From Aselliscus stoliczkanus (Eukaryota > Chordata > Mammalia > Chiroptera > Hipposideridae), in contig CM066728.1 of assembly GCA_033961575.1 (NCBI GenBank), positions 181,775,678-181,839,677 on the forward strand: DNA of 64,000 bases, in the 5' to 3' direction. The notes under the pieces were generated by a model. The model searched no databases, had not been told where the DNA came from, and saw nothing but the letters and a program-made list of their open reading frames with translations. The translations under genes and the position numbers were made by a program. Shown piece after piece: positions 33,235 to 45,329 of this stretch (the stretch's first letter is position 1; each line of letters starts with the position of its first letter).

Positions 33235-33460
33235 TTGGGAGACACTGTTTGGAGAGAGTAAATAAGACACAGCTCTTGCCTTCATAGAATTTCTAGTCTG
33301 GTGTGTGTGTGGGTGGGGGAGGACGGGGAATAGAAATAAATAAGTAATGAATTAAATGTTATGATGAGAATGCTATGGGATTACATAGGAAATGGCATCT
33401 CACCCTGCTAGGGAATGGGGGGAGGGTTGAGGAATACTTTAGAAGGAAACACTGTGAGCT
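33235..33460 (-). repeat. L2 3' region, antisense
   Basis: 'cttgccttcatagaatttct', then 'agtctggtgtg' and 'atgatgagaatgctatggga' follow the reversed L2 order. A short gt tract is embedded. Confidence 0.6.
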
Positions 33461-33934
33461 AAGCTCTGCACTTACCCAGACAATTGCACTAAGTTAATAG
33501 CTATCACTATGCAAGAATATCTGAAACCCAATTGGCAACAGCTTTTGCCTTCCATGTGATTTGGGATGTGAGCTATTTATTCAGCAAGTCAGGACAGGGT
33601 CAGTTTATTTGGAATCCATGGATTCTTTCTCTGAACAGTTTTCAGTAATTCACTTCAGAGGCATTTGTTGAGGCATAGCCTCTTGGAAATGAGATGTGGT
33701 TCATATTTCGGTTTGAGCTTTGGGCTTTTGTTGATGTACTGATCAGCTTACTGCATGGTTAATATGGTATTTTTCATTGTTTAACTTGGTGTTGGTAGGC
33801 ATTTAATAGTTTGGGTAACGGTTCACAAATCAGATGAAATTTTGGATTATAAAGGAATCTTTTCTTCAAGGGCCATATCAAACATATACTATCCAAACTG
33901 AATCATCAGCATATATGTCTGCAAATGTGTTCCA
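33461..33934. other. Unique sequence
   Basis: Nothing recognised. Confidence 0.3.
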
Positions 33935-34620
33935 CCAAGGGTATCATCATTATCCATTCAATTACTCAGGTCAAAATCCTAGGAGGTATTCATGATTCTG
34001 CTCCTTCCCATTTAATGTATACCTAGTCTCTTGTCAAATCCTATTGACTATACCTCCAAAATATGCCCCAAATCCTGCCACTTTTTACAATCTCTGTTGC
34101 TAAAACTCTAGTGCAGGCTGCTATTAGTTCTCACCTAGATATTTGCAACCAATTGCTATCTTTTCCTCCCATCTCTCCTCACCCCACCTCCCTGTCCTAA
34201 TCCATCTTCTATACACTAGTCAAGAAGAACTTTCTAAATGTAAACTGAGAATGTTGTCCGAATTCATTTAGAATAAAATTCAATCCTTACCCTGGCCTAA
34301 AAGACCTAACACAGATCTGGGTCTGGCTATCTCCCAGACCTCACTTTCCATCATTCACAACAGCCACACTAATTTTTCTGACTTGAGGTCTCAGATTTTG
34401 TCTTCATCTCAGAGTCATTACACCAGCTAGTGCTTGTGCTTGGAACATTTCTTCCCCGATCTTTGCCTGGCTGCCTTTTAACTCAACATTTTGCTCATAC
34501 TGTGTTTCTAAGATCAGCCTTCTTTACTTGTTCTAGCTGAATCAGGCTTCTCTGCTTCCCCAGTAAATCTAGCATGTAACCATTTTTCATCTTCTTTATA
34601 GCATTGACTAGTGACTAGAG
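33935..34620 (+). repeat. L2, sense, about 690 bp
   Basis: A long sense L2: 'ttgtcaaatcctattgacta', 'gtgcaggctgctattagttc', 'agaataaaattcaatcctta', 'ggaacatttcttccccgatc', ending in the 3' region. The stretch covers the end of ORF2 and the 3' UTR but has no open frame. Confidence 0.75.
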
Positions 34621-34756
34621 CTGGGAAAAGTTTTCCACTTTTAAAGACTTGTGTGATTAGATTGGGTCCTATATCTTAATCACATCTGTGAAGTCTTCTT
34701 TTTCCTTTAAGCTAAAATATTTACAGGCTCCAGGTTTTAGTATATGGGAATCATAG

Positions 34757-34795
34757 GTGTGTGTGTGAGGTGAGAGAGAGAGAGAGAGAGAGAGA
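34757..34795. repeat. (GT)n/(GA)n microsatellite
   Basis: A short gt run followed by about twelve ga units. Confidence 0.95.
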
Positions 34796-34869
34796 TTATT
34801 CTGCCTAGAACATTCCTGTGGAGGAGAGGGTCTGATCCCCTACCCTGAATAGCTAAACAATGTACTTCT

Positions 34870-35110
34870 TCCATTTAAAAAAAAAGCTTGTTAAATTCAT
34901 TTTTCTTCATCTAGTTATAGTTTTATAACATTGATATTTAATATTTTAATTATATAAAATATAATTATATGAAGTATAATATAGACAAAATATAAATGGA
35001 TATCTCAGTGATTTAAAAAATATCTTTCTAATAACATTTAAATCAGAACATTTCTATCACCCAGAAGCCCCTTCATGACATCTTCAATCACTAATACCTT
35101 TCTTTTCCCA
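34870..35110 (-). repeat. L1 3' end fragment, antisense
   Basis: 'atctcagtgatttaaaaaat' and 'aatcagaacatttctatcac' resemble the reversed L1M 3' end (cagtgatttttagtatatt...agaacatttccatcacc). Much diverged. Confidence 0.45.
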
Positions 35111-35559
35111 AAGGCATCCAATGTCACCATAGATAAGTTTCACTAGTTTCTTGTAGAGGAAGTCATTGAGAGGATATGTCTGCTAGTTGACCTGTGAGCT
35201 GGAATCAAAGGCTCCTCATGCCCCTTCCCTGTCTTTGGAATAACATTTTACCCATCGTTCCCACAGTAGAGGCCATTTTCAAGGAGGCAAACTAGAGAGA
35301 GCAATTTTTGTTGAGCATATCTGGATAGTATATATGACTGAATCCAGTTAAGGCCTCTATATAAACTTTTAAGACCTTGGCTGGCAGGTGTGGAGATCTA
35401 TTCATCTTTCAGGGCTCAAGGCAAGCCTCCTATGTAAGTTCCCTTGCTTGTTAAAACTGCCACCTACCAATCTGGAGTAGTTGGCCTCTTTCTTCAGTAT
35501 CTCCTTGCCCTCTATGTGTAGGGGCCAGTTTCACATTTCACCCAGGAAACTCCCGAGGT
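35111..35559. other. Unique sequence
   Basis: Nothing recognised. Confidence 0.3.
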
Positions 35560-36285
35560 TTTGATTCAACATTTCTGAAATTTACGTATGCAGAATCATT
35601 GACTATAAAGTATTTGCTTCTGTCTTCTTTGACTTAGCACGATATGTGTGAAGTTTATCAATATTGTTGCATGTAGGTGTAGTTCATTTGTTTTCATTGC
35701 TGTATAGTATTCCACTGTTTGAATATCCTAAAGAACAGTTTTAAGTTAGAGTACCATAGATCAGAAGTCACTAGACTTATTCTGTAAATGGCCAGTAGTA
35801 AGTATTCTAGGCTTTGTGGACCATATGAATTTTCTTGCAACTATTCAACTCTAACATTGTATCATGAAAGCAGCCAGAGACAATGTGTAAATGAATAGAT
35901 ATTGCTGTGTTTCAATAACTTACAAAATAGGTGACAGGCTGGATTTGGCTTGTGGGCTGCCCTTGAGTATCTGGATTGTTTTCAGTTTGGTTCTATCATG
36001 AGTAAAGCTGTGTAATTTCTTGTACATGTCTTTTGGTGTGCATATACACGTATATATGATTCTGTTAGATACTCAGCAAGGAATAAACTACTTTGTTCAG
36101 CTTTAGTAGGTGCTGCTCATTTTGCCAAAGTGATTTTCACAGTTTAGGAGCTACATGGTTTTGTGTTCCAAAGACACACAGAATTGGTAGATGTAAGGAA
36201 AGCAAGATTGTGGATTTCCAGTTGGAATTTTCAGTTGTTGAAATTTTAGCCATTTGGGTGGGTATTTGGTGGTATATCCCTAAAC
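35560..36285 (-). repeat. L1 ORF2/3' fragment, antisense, with nested DNA transposons
   Basis: 'agtattccactgtttgaata' (about 35706) and, after the nested MER element, 'gtacatgtcttttggtgtgc' (about 36022) and 'gttcagctttagtaggtgct' follow the reversed L1M ORF2 C-terminal order. The L1 is split by a hAT-type element at about 35745-35964 and ends at the hAT element at 36286. Confidence 0.7.
35745..35964. mobile_element. hAT-Charlie type MER fragment nested in L1
   Basis: 'ctgtaaatggccagtagtaa', 'ttctaggctttgtggaccat' and 'ggctggatttggcttgtggg' are reversed and forward phrases of the common MER/Charlie family with 'aaagggccagatagtaaat' and 'ggcctgtgggccaaatc' motifs. Exact family and ends not resolved. 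Confidence 0.55.
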
Positions 36286-36520
36286 CAGGGGTCAGCAAAC
36301 TGTGGCTCGTGAGCCACATGTGGCTCTTTGGGTATGTACATGTGGCTCTGAAGTAAAATTGAAAATGAAAATAAAACTGTCATAGGTTCCATTTATAAAA
36401 TTTTTAAAGAATATTATTCACATAATGGTGATTTCATTTGTTTTATGGCTCTCAAGTAATTTTTAAATTGTTGTGAGGGACAGGATTGGTTCTTCCGTCT
36501 CAAAAGTTTGCCAACCCCTG
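36286..36520 (+). mobile_element. Nonautonomous hAT DNA transposon
   Basis: 235 bp with terminal inverted repeats caggggtcagcaaact and agtttgccaacccctg (one mismatch in reverse complement over the 16 bp). Flanking 8-mers ccctaaac (36278-36285) and ccttaacc (36521-36528) agree at 6 of 8, as expected for the 8-bp hAT duplication. The interior begins 'gtggctcgtgagccacatgt'. No transposase ORF. Confidence 0.85.
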
Positions 36521-36528
36521 CCTTAACC

Positions 36529-38052
36529 TAAGCTTTTTCTGATACGTCAATTGGGAAAACCAGAGGGCAAAGAGTCATTTAAATGTAGAAATTGCACTGA
36601 TGGTTCCAAATATTTATTTTATTTTTATTGCAAAATATTATCTGAAATGAAATAAAAATCAGAAAATTTAAGTGTTGGAGTTAAAAAAAAATTGGAATGT
36701 GTCTTGACATTGAGAACCGTGAGGTTTAAAATTAAGTGGAAGAGTGAAGATCTTTTTAAATTGCTTTTATCTGAGGAATTTTTAGCCTTTCAGTATGGCA
36801 TTGATTAGAGAAAAGGGTTTCAGATTTAGAACTACTTTTAGATTTATAGCAGCTAATAAAGAATTAGTTACAATCTGCATGATGTTTACAATCTGCATGT
36901 GCTTAAAGAAGTCACTTTAATAGCATTGTTATAAAGTAGAATTAATAATATCTGTCCCATAAATTCCACATGAATTTAGTGACTATCAAATGTGATTATA
37001 TTTGTGGTAATTTAAAATATTCATAGACAATGAAACTTTGTTAAGAATGCTTTATTTACTCAGTACTCCAAGATTTAACTGCTAGGAATCTCCCAAGGTC
37101 CACCCAATTCACATTCATCTGTACAACCAACTGAGGGAATTCTTTAAGTCAAAACCCTCTGAAGATAACAGAAGTGTCAACTGAGTCTAAGGAAAACCAT
37201 ACTTCACAATGCAAACTACATATACGACACAATTGGCCTATATACACAGGTACATTATCCTATTATGAGGTGGGATTTCAACATTTTCTAGTTCTTTTTC
37301 ACAAAGAAAGTGAAAAAGTTGGTGAGAAAATTCAGTGATCGAGACTCAGGGAGTGTTTCTCTTTTGGTTTGGATTCATCTTTTCCCAGGTGCCAATCATT
37401 CTTATTTGCTTTCGAATTTCAATGGAATTTGATGCCTCCTTACTTCACTGGATCATAATACTCTGCAGGTTATTCTCAGACTCTGTTAATGTTATGTCCA
37501 AACTTCAAATCTTTATCATTTAATTTTGAAGGTGTGTTTTTTCCATTAAGTTCTGCATAATGACAGACTATACTTTTTAACAGGGAATGGCATTCTTCCT
37601 CTTAATTTTCTTGTTTATATTGGCTGTCTCACTTCAGTAATTGGAGCTCACATATCTTACACCTTTCAGTAAGAATAATAACTTCTTGTTTAGGAACCAA
37701 CCTGGTAATTTATCTCCCATCTGGGGAAAAATAGATGTCATGGTACTTTCTACAAAAATTATTAAACATTCCTCAGGGTATGCTTGTTTTGACCGTTTCA
37801 TCCCCTATATTGCCCAGCTTTCAAAAATAGGTTGTAAACAGTACAACGCTATATAAATATTAATTTACAATGTTGTTAATCTTATTGAACCTTGAAAGAC
37901 ATATTCCTTTTTCTCTTACTCTTTGCAATTTTTTTATCCTCCTGCAAAACCAAAAGAGAAAGCCATGGTGATGGTCCTAGATAAACAAGAAGAAAAAAAA
38001 TTTTCATGTCTATGTCTATTGTTTCCAGATTCCAAAATGAGTACAATAAAAT
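36529..38052. other. Unique AT-rich sequence
   Basis: No repeat or gene recognised. Confidence 0.35.
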
Positions 38053-38064
38053 AAATCCATCTTC

Positions 38065-38177
38065 TGCGTGGTGGTTAAGTGCTGGCTTGGGAAGCCAGAG
38101 GCCCTGGTTTGGTCCCACATATGAGGACCAGTGACACTGGCCTCAAAAAACAAAAGAAAAAGAAAAGAAAAGAAAAG
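38065..38177 (+). mobile_element. Short tRNA-derived SINE, 5'-truncated
   Basis: It begins inside the head at 'tgcgtggtggttaagtgctg' (the first dozen or so bases, gggccggccgag, are missing) and ends 'cagtgacactggcctc' plus an A-rich tail with aaaag units. A perfect 12-bp target duplication aaatccatcttc flanks it (38053-38064 and 38178-38189), so the truncation happened at insertion. Confidence 0.85.
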
Positions 38178-38204
38178 AAATCCATCTTCCAAAGTTTCTT
38201 TTTC

Positions 38205-38345
38205 CTAAACAGCTTTATTGAGATGTACTTGATAAATAAATAAACTAGACATATTTTATGTGTACAATTTGATGAGTTTGGATGTACGTATGCACCTGGG
38301 AAGCCATCACCACAATCTTGCTTTCCTTACATCTGTTTATTCTAT
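38205..38345 (-). repeat. L1 3' end fragment, antisense
   Basis: 'aacagctttattgagatgta', 'tgtgtacaatttgatgagtt' and 'gccatcaccacaatcttgct' are the reversed L1M 3' end. Confidence 0.75.
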
Positions 38346-41332
38346 GTGACACAAAGAAGTCTGAGCTGTACGATTTTGAATCATGTTCTTGCTGTTTATC
38401 TGATTCTTGGTGAAGTATTCTCAATTTGTATGGTCAGGCTACAGGCTCCAAGAACTTGCCACATGGTCTCAATATGTAAAATTTTATTTTCCTCTTTATA
38501 CCTAGTGAAATTCACACTCAGGGTGCGCTTTAATTAGTTTCATTTTTAAGAGTCTAACATGGGATCATCAAAGTAACAGTCTCAACTGCACAACTTGACA
38601 TCTCATTAACACTTGCTTTACAACATATGGTGCTTGGGTGATTTGAGTTAATGTGGGTGTCAGCAAGGTGGCAGAGGTGGGGTATAGGGAGTAAAATTTT
38701 CCTGGTATTTGACCTGTAACTTTGAGGAAAATATAAGTTGCATTTTCTGAACACAAAAAATGTGATCTTGAACGCAATATAATTTCTAGATATAGCAATT
38801 TAAATGCATTTGTAAATGCTTCTAAAATTCAAGTTAAAACATGCCTGACATCAATATAATTGAGCACAATACTATATTTTGATGGATAGTTGCCACGTTT
38901 TGGCATATTTATTACAAAGGTAATTGGGTAACTGTGATTTAATTAAGTAATTCCCTGAAGATATATTATTTATAGTTATAATTATTTTTCTATAGTCTTT
39001 GCAAAAAACTCAAGTTCTTTCTTCATTCCTTAAATTTGGATATTTTGACAAATTGCCAGTTACAATTTAAACACATTTATTGAATAAATTGTATGTTCTT
39101 TTAATTTGAAATACACCTTGGTTTGTGGAACAAGAAGAATGGGAAATCCTGTTATTGCTGGTTTAAAAAATTAACTTATATTAGTTAAAAATCTAAATGT
39201 TAAAGTGCTTTTACTTTATCTATTCATAAATACTTTTCAATTAATCTACACGGTAAGTACTTCATTTAACTCTATAGCCTGAGTTGACCAGATGGTAGAA
39301 TTATAGGATTTGGAGCTCCGATTGACTCAGAGGTCATTTAATCCAACATCTTATCTTTACAGAGGTGAAAACTAAGCCTCAGAACTGTGGCTTATATTTT
39401 TTAAACAGCAGTTTCTTCCTTTATAAAATAAAAGAGGAGCTTTAGACAGACAAATGAGTCTATGATGAATAGATGGAGACAACTGCTTTGCTTATAAGAT
39501 TGTATTTAACATTCTAAACAAGTGAAAGTAAAACCTCTGGGGAGGGTTATGATACAGAGTGAGCTAAAGCCTGGATGTCGCAAGTTATGCAGTGACATTG
39601 CTGTAGGTAGTGATTCCCAATTCCCAGAGCAAGAAGTGTCATTTTCTAAGTAACTATAATTGGTTTTCAAACTGAGAACTAGAATCTCAAGGTGTGTACT
39701 CTGTACAGTAATATAAACCACCGTGACTAAATGTCAAAGCCACATCACCATGCTTTCTCATTTTGTTTCATTGCCTAATCTGTTAAAACTATATAACATC
39801 TTCTTTTAAGCCCTGGTATGCTTATAAGTTTTGCTTTTTAGCATTTTTTGTGGGGGAGGTGGTTACAGCATTGTTTCCATAATACACATAATAGAATTTC
39901 AAAGTGGACCTTAAAATTCCAGTGATGGATAACTTGATCAAAATGTTGTTTTATTTACCTGTACTTTTTGTACAGAAATTACTTTTATGAATAGGTTATG
40001 ACACAGGGAGAAAGAAAAATAGAAATATACCACATGATATTCTAAATTCTAGTAGGTTATTATCACTTGGATAACATTAAAAGTATAAGAGTAATTATTT
40101 GCTTTTTTGTTTTTCTTTTAATTACTTTAAATTTGTAGTTATATTTTATTTTCTATTGTTATAAACAGCACATTTTATTGTGAGAAAAATTTGATAGTAT
40201 AGAACATGTAATTGAGTTATTTTCTGTTATTATAAATATCAAGAAAAAATATTATTTAATGATTTGTCTTGCATATGATGAAAATTTTGTTATGTGGTAA
40301 TTTCATTCCTTCCTTCTCTACTCTCTCAATTTATTTATGTTAACTGGGATTTAGGTCCAGGTTAGTGTTATTCCTTTGAAGACTAATTTTTAGATACCAT
40401 TTTGATATTTACTTTTAAGTTTATGGACTTATTAATAATTACTATAATTATAAAACTTATATTTATAAACAGACTATTTGATTGAATTGGATTATCATTA
40501 TCAGTTTTTCAATTCTGAAATTTTCATAGCTGATTTCTTTATTTGGGTTCACCTCTTAGATAGCTAGAGTATGTTTTTGAGCAATTTCTCAGGAAGAGAA
40601 TATAGGTGCCACACCCTCTTTCTTGTCTAAATTAACTTGAACTACTTTTGAACCTGCAAGATCAATTGACTGGACATAGAATTCTTGTTTCAAAATCAAT
40701 TCCTCCCCCAAATACTGATTCCTGGTATTTTGTGCTATAGAAGTCTGACTTCAGACTGATTCCTTTTTTGCCCCCTTTAAGATAATATTTTCCTTTCTTT
40801 TCTTTGCTATGGTAATTGTAAACCTCTTAAAATACAAGACTTAAAAAAATACAAGATTAGAAACTTTGTTCCCATTCAGTGTACATCTAGGATTTGACCC
40901 CCTTACTTGGTAAGATGTACTCTTACCTGGTGAAACCCTTTGTATCTGAAGAGTCATGTCATCCTTCATTCCAGAGATTTTCCCATTATTGTTTAACTAT
41001 TGCCCAGTATCTGTATGCTCTGTTGTTTACGGTACACATAGATGTCTTCAAAATCTCTTTCCTTTTATAGTTTTTATTTACCTATTAATTATTTTTGAGT
41101 TCTGAAAAAATTTCTAGAATTTGTCTTATATTTTGTAATTGCATTGTCCACATACTTTTTATATTGCTCACTATAGTCATTGTATTTAGTAATCTTGCAA
41201 TTGAGTTTTTAGTTTCCATGCCATCTTTTCTGATCTCAGAAAACAATCTGCTTTTGTGATTGCTTTCATATCAGAAGCTAGAATGTTTTCTTGGGTGTTA
41301 TTGAGAAGATGAATTCTAATTTTCCTTGCATT
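38346..41332. other. Unique AT-rich sequence, possibly with old LINE remains
   Basis: No gene. A short block near 39290-39390 ('agaggtcatttaatccaaca', 'agaggtgaaaactaagcctc') resembles an old tRNA-SINE/MIR-like repeat. The 40490-41330 part, continued at 41795-41930, might be an antisense LINE (HAL1 or L1 ORF1 side, with 'tgccattttagccttcttcc' as its 5' end), but I could not confirm it. Confidence 0.3.
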
Positions 41333-41346
41333 TTCTCCTGTTTCTT

Positions 41347-41780
41347 TTTTTTTTTTTTTTAAAGATTTTATTGGGGAATTGGGGGAGGAGAACAGCGTTG
41401 GGGAAACAGGGAAGGGGAACAGACAAGTTGCTGTGTTTTTGTTCTTCAGTCTAGTTGCGGAGGACATTGCTTCACTGGCCCATGTTGGTATCGTCATTGC
41501 GCCCTTTCCGGATGTGGCAGATCGGTCGCTCACTGCAGCTAGTGGCAGCTCGCACTTCCTGCTGGCCACTCACTGTAGCCTATGGCAGCCCACTGCAGCA
41601 GAGGCTGCAGCTATGCCGTTCTGGGACTCACCGCAGCCCAGCTCCAGGTGGAGCTGTTGTTCACCATCTTAGCTGTAGAGGGCAATGTCATTGGCCCTCA
41701 TATGTGGGATCCGAACTGCGGCCGCTGGCACTTGTGCGATCCCAAGCCAGCACTTAACCAACATGCCACTCGGCTGGCAC
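41347..41780 (-). mobile_element. Long tRNA-derived SINE (Rhin-1-like), antisense
   Basis: A full-length long-form copy in reverse: T run at 41347-41360, complement of AATAAA/TCTTT at about 41361-41371, GC-rich body, B-box region near 41706-41717, head at 41780. The 14-bp target duplication ttctcctgtttctt is perfect (41333-41346 and 41781-41794). Antisense frames across it are not genes. Confidence 0.9.
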
Positions 41781-41794
41781 TTCTCCTGTTTCTT

Positions 41795-42427
41795 GATGCT
41801 CATTGATTTTATCTGCTTCTTAATGTCATTTTCCTCCTTTGAAATACAGTTCTTCATAGATTTTATGACTTTGTCCTCCTCTCATTTTTCCATCTTGATA
41901 GATAGAGGTATCTGCCATTTTAGCCTTCTTCCGGCCTCCTAGCCACTGACTCTGAAGGGAACTTCCCCACTACTGGCCTTGGCTTGACATATTCTAACTT
42001 CTCGTAAACCAGGGTTATAAACTGAAATTCAGTTAGTTTCCTCTACTTCCTTGCCATTAATCTCTATATCTTATTCTGTCTTGTTCAGTCTGCATTGTAC
42101 GAAGCAGAATTTCCTTGTATTTCTCATCGATAGATAAAATTCTAGCTTTTATAACTATTAAACGTTAGTGTTATTTTTTATGTCCTCTGGCCCCTTGTTT
42201 ATCTATGGTGTTCTAGCAAGATGCTTTTATTATTACAACATGTTACCAAGAAATACCCACTAGATTCTATAGACCAATTACTCTTTACCTTTAACATTTA
42301 AGTAAATTAAATAGGTATCTGGCGTCTGACTCCTTCACCTGTCAGCTTTCTATATACTATACTGCTTGTACTTTACTTTCCAGTCATATAGAACCCTGTG
42401 TTCTTCCCCACAAACAACTACAATATC
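41795..42427. other. Unique or old LINE-derived sequence
   Basis: Continues the 40490-41330 block across the SINE. No coding signature. Confidence 0.3.
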
Positions 42428-42433
42428 ACATCT

Positions 42434-43084
42434 TGTCGTGTTCCTGCACGACAGAGCAGGTGGGAGTGGAGAAGGAATGGTGAAAGGTTAAGGAAAAGAG
42501 AGAGAGATACAAAAAAGGAGAGAAAACAGTACGGGGCCAGAGGACTTCAGCCTCATGGACAGGAGCCCCGAATCGGGCCTGACTGTTCCTTTTATTATCT
42601 TCCACATAAGCAAGGATCAATGTAGCTTCCGCAGTCTGTGAATCTCACACCCAAGAATTAACCTCCAGGCCTAATTTCCCAAGCCTGCAAACTGCCATTA
42701 CCAGAAGCCCCATTAGGTTATTGTCATGCACCTCTAAGAGACAGAAGCTTCCTCTGCCAAGGCTTACTGATAAGAATGCAAGGAGGACAGGTATTATCAT
42801 ATCAATTGGTCATTTAGCAGGCAGGCTGCCAGAACCTGAAGCAAGACGTTTATGACCCTTTTCTCCTCTCCCTGATTTCTCCCATGGCACTCACTTGCAC
42901 CCACTGGCACCCACGCGACTGTGTCTGACTTGGGTTGTCCCTGTCATGGGAACTTACCGTTCTTTGACTAGCCAGCCATCCTTTGGTGCCAAGTAGGGAT
43001 ATATACAGTAAGAATAATATTGAAATTGTGATCTGTCTTTATGGAGAGGTGCATGGAGGCAGACAGGCAGGCTGTAATGGGACA
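42434..43084 (-). mobile_element. Solo LTR (class II ERV type), copy related to 10631
   Basis: About 650 bp with TGT...ACA ends on the minus strand (tgtcccattacagcctgcct at the 5' side, ...cacgaca at the 3' side). It aligns along its length with 10631-11294: both share 'ggttaaggaaaagagagaga', 'gtaatg.gaca' and 'catccttggtg'-type blocks. AATAAA in LTR sense is at 42596-42591. No clear target duplication if the ends are placed at TGT/ACA; acatct occurs at 42428-42433 and 43082-43087, which would need a shorter right end. No internal viral sequence. Confidence 0.75.
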
Positions 43085-43087
43085 TCT

Positions 43088-43674
43088 GTGCCTTAAATGC
43101 CTGGTACACTCCTGAAAACGCATCCATCAATTTTCAGGTCAAAGAATTTCTGTCTTCTCTTAGGCAGATCTATTCTCCATTAAAACAATTAGCCTATTGT
43201 TTAATTACTAATATACAGGCATGTCTTCCCACTACGATACAAGCTTTTTGAAAGAAGGTAATATAATTTGTTCAATCTGGTATTCCTAGTTCCTAGCAAA
43301 ATACCTTAATATGGAAGTTATTTCAATGATTAGGTGATTGAATGGAGCAGGCCCATCTCAAGGAGTTTGGATAAGCAAGTCAATAGATCATGTTTAACTG
43401 CTGAGTACGGAATGGTATACTTCAGTCATCAGGTCACATGGGAAAACATCTCAACAAAAAAAATCCAAGTATTTCAATCAGTTATTTATCTACTCTCTAA
43501 TGGGCGAATGCTGGGGATATACAGACTTATCAGACAGCTTATAGCCTCACATCTCTCCTACATCTCTCAGAGGCATCAAAACTCATAGAACAAATTTATA
43601 TGAAATTTTAATTTTAGTGAGTAGTAATTTTGCATATACATATATTTATATAAAATCTCTAAATTCATACTTTA
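43088..43674. other. Unique sequence
   Basis: Nothing recognised; a weak MIR or L2 end may lie near 43250-43340. Confidence 0.3.
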
Positions 43675-43850
43675 TGTTGGAGAAGCAAATTTCACTAAGG
43701 AATCGGATAGATCTTTCATTCAAATCCCACATCTAATATTTACTGATTGCATGGAAATATTTGAAGCTCTCTGATCCTTAATTATTTCATTTTGTTTTTA
43801 CATTTGTAAATGGGGATAAGTGTGATTCATATATAGGACTTATTGGAACT
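43675..43850 (+). repeat. MIR SINE
   Basis: 'aaggaatcggatagatcttt', 'tcattcaaatcccacatcta' and 'acatttgtaaatggggataa' in sense MIR order. Confidence 0.6.
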
Positions 43851-44164
43851 TTCCCTTCTCCTTATACCTATGTAAAAATATAAGGAAGTATAGTGCTTCT
43901 TAATATTAATTATATGACAAATTTATATTTAAAAGTAAACTGGTGGCATTAATATCACAATTAATCTTAATATCTTTCTAAATTAGAAAGATAACTGTCA
44001 GTAAAATCTTAAATTTGACTTGTGATTTTATGATTAGTGTGAAGGATAGTCTATACATTCCCTTAGTTATGGTGTATTCAGTATTTAAAGTTTATTAATC
44101 ACTAAATATTTATTGATGAGATTTCAAATGGCCTGCCCACTTGGTGCATTATTTGATACTAATC

Positions 44165-44340
44165 ACGGAAATAACAGCTACCCTGCTTCATAACTTTATA
44201 GTTTGCAAAGCTCTTTCACACACATTTAATCCTTTGATGCCAGCTGGTAATGAAATGTTTTCTAATTATTATGCATCATTGGGCAGGGTGAGTCTGAAGG
44301 CCAAAAGCAGTTAACAGATATTAATTATAGCCATTTACTT
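44165..44340 (-). repeat. MIR-like, antisense
   Basis: 'tagtttgcaaagctctttca', 'cacacatttaatcctttgat' and a diverged remainder match the reversed MIR 3' part. Confidence 0.55.
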
Positions 44341-45329
44341 TCCTCTAAACTTTAATTGAGATTCCCACAGGTTAAAATCCTTAAATGTTCTCACTTTTGC
44401 TGCCTTCAGTCTCTTCTCTACTCATTTGTGATTTAATATACTATGTATTGTCCAGTTAATAAATTTCTGTGACTCAATCTAGTGTGTCTTCTGCTGCAAG
44501 TGATTAAATGCAGGTTGCTACAAGTTCCTTGTTTGCTGTTGACTATATAATAATTTTGCTGGAAACATAATAAATAAATCCTGAAATTGGTGATTGACAC
44601 TGAGAACAGTTAAGAAAAACTATTTTTACATAGCACAGTCACACACATACAGTGTAGTTAGCCAACATCATATTGATTTGTAAATCATAAAGTACATGGA
44701 TCATTGTGATTTGGGAACTTAGTTAAAAACTGAAAACCAAAGAGCTTTGCAGGACTCTGTGAGGGCATTGAGTTCAGTGGCTGTCAATGTTCCACATCTT
44801 GTAGACCCCAACCATACTGTCAAGTATATTGAGTATCATCAACATGGGAAAAAAACTTTTTTCCCCAAGATGATTAACATTTACAATTAATCTTTAAATA
44901 GAATATATATATATTGATAATGATATGAAGTAAATTATAATGATATGAAGTAAATTATAATGATATGAAGTTGAGAAGTAATAGTATTTGGAGTTGGTTT
45001 ATTTCTATTATATGATTTAAAACCCAAATAGACAAAAATGGCTCTCCCATTTGTAGTTGAACCCTAGAGTAAGAGTGCTCAGTTTAAATTTCCTTATGCA
45101 TACATATGAGTAAAACAAATACGATGATCAGCACGAAATGTCATGCATGATATTTACAGATCAACAGATAAAGTGCAGTATTCTAAATAACATAAATATA
45201 CATCTTCCATTATAAAGATATTTGTTCCAATTTCAAAGCAAGAAAGACTGGAGGCAAAACTGTTTTTTACATTTTATGCTTTGGTTTATGATATGGGAAA
45301 AACAACCTGAACAAACCAATTAGATATCA
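44341..45329. other. Unique AT-rich sequence
   Basis: No element recognised apart from the tandem repeat at 44921. Confidence 0.3.
44921..44970. repeat. 20-bp tandem repeat, 2.5 copies
   Basis: The unit tgatatgaagtaaattataa occurs at 44921-44940 and 44941-44960, with a half copy to 44970. Confidence 0.9.
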
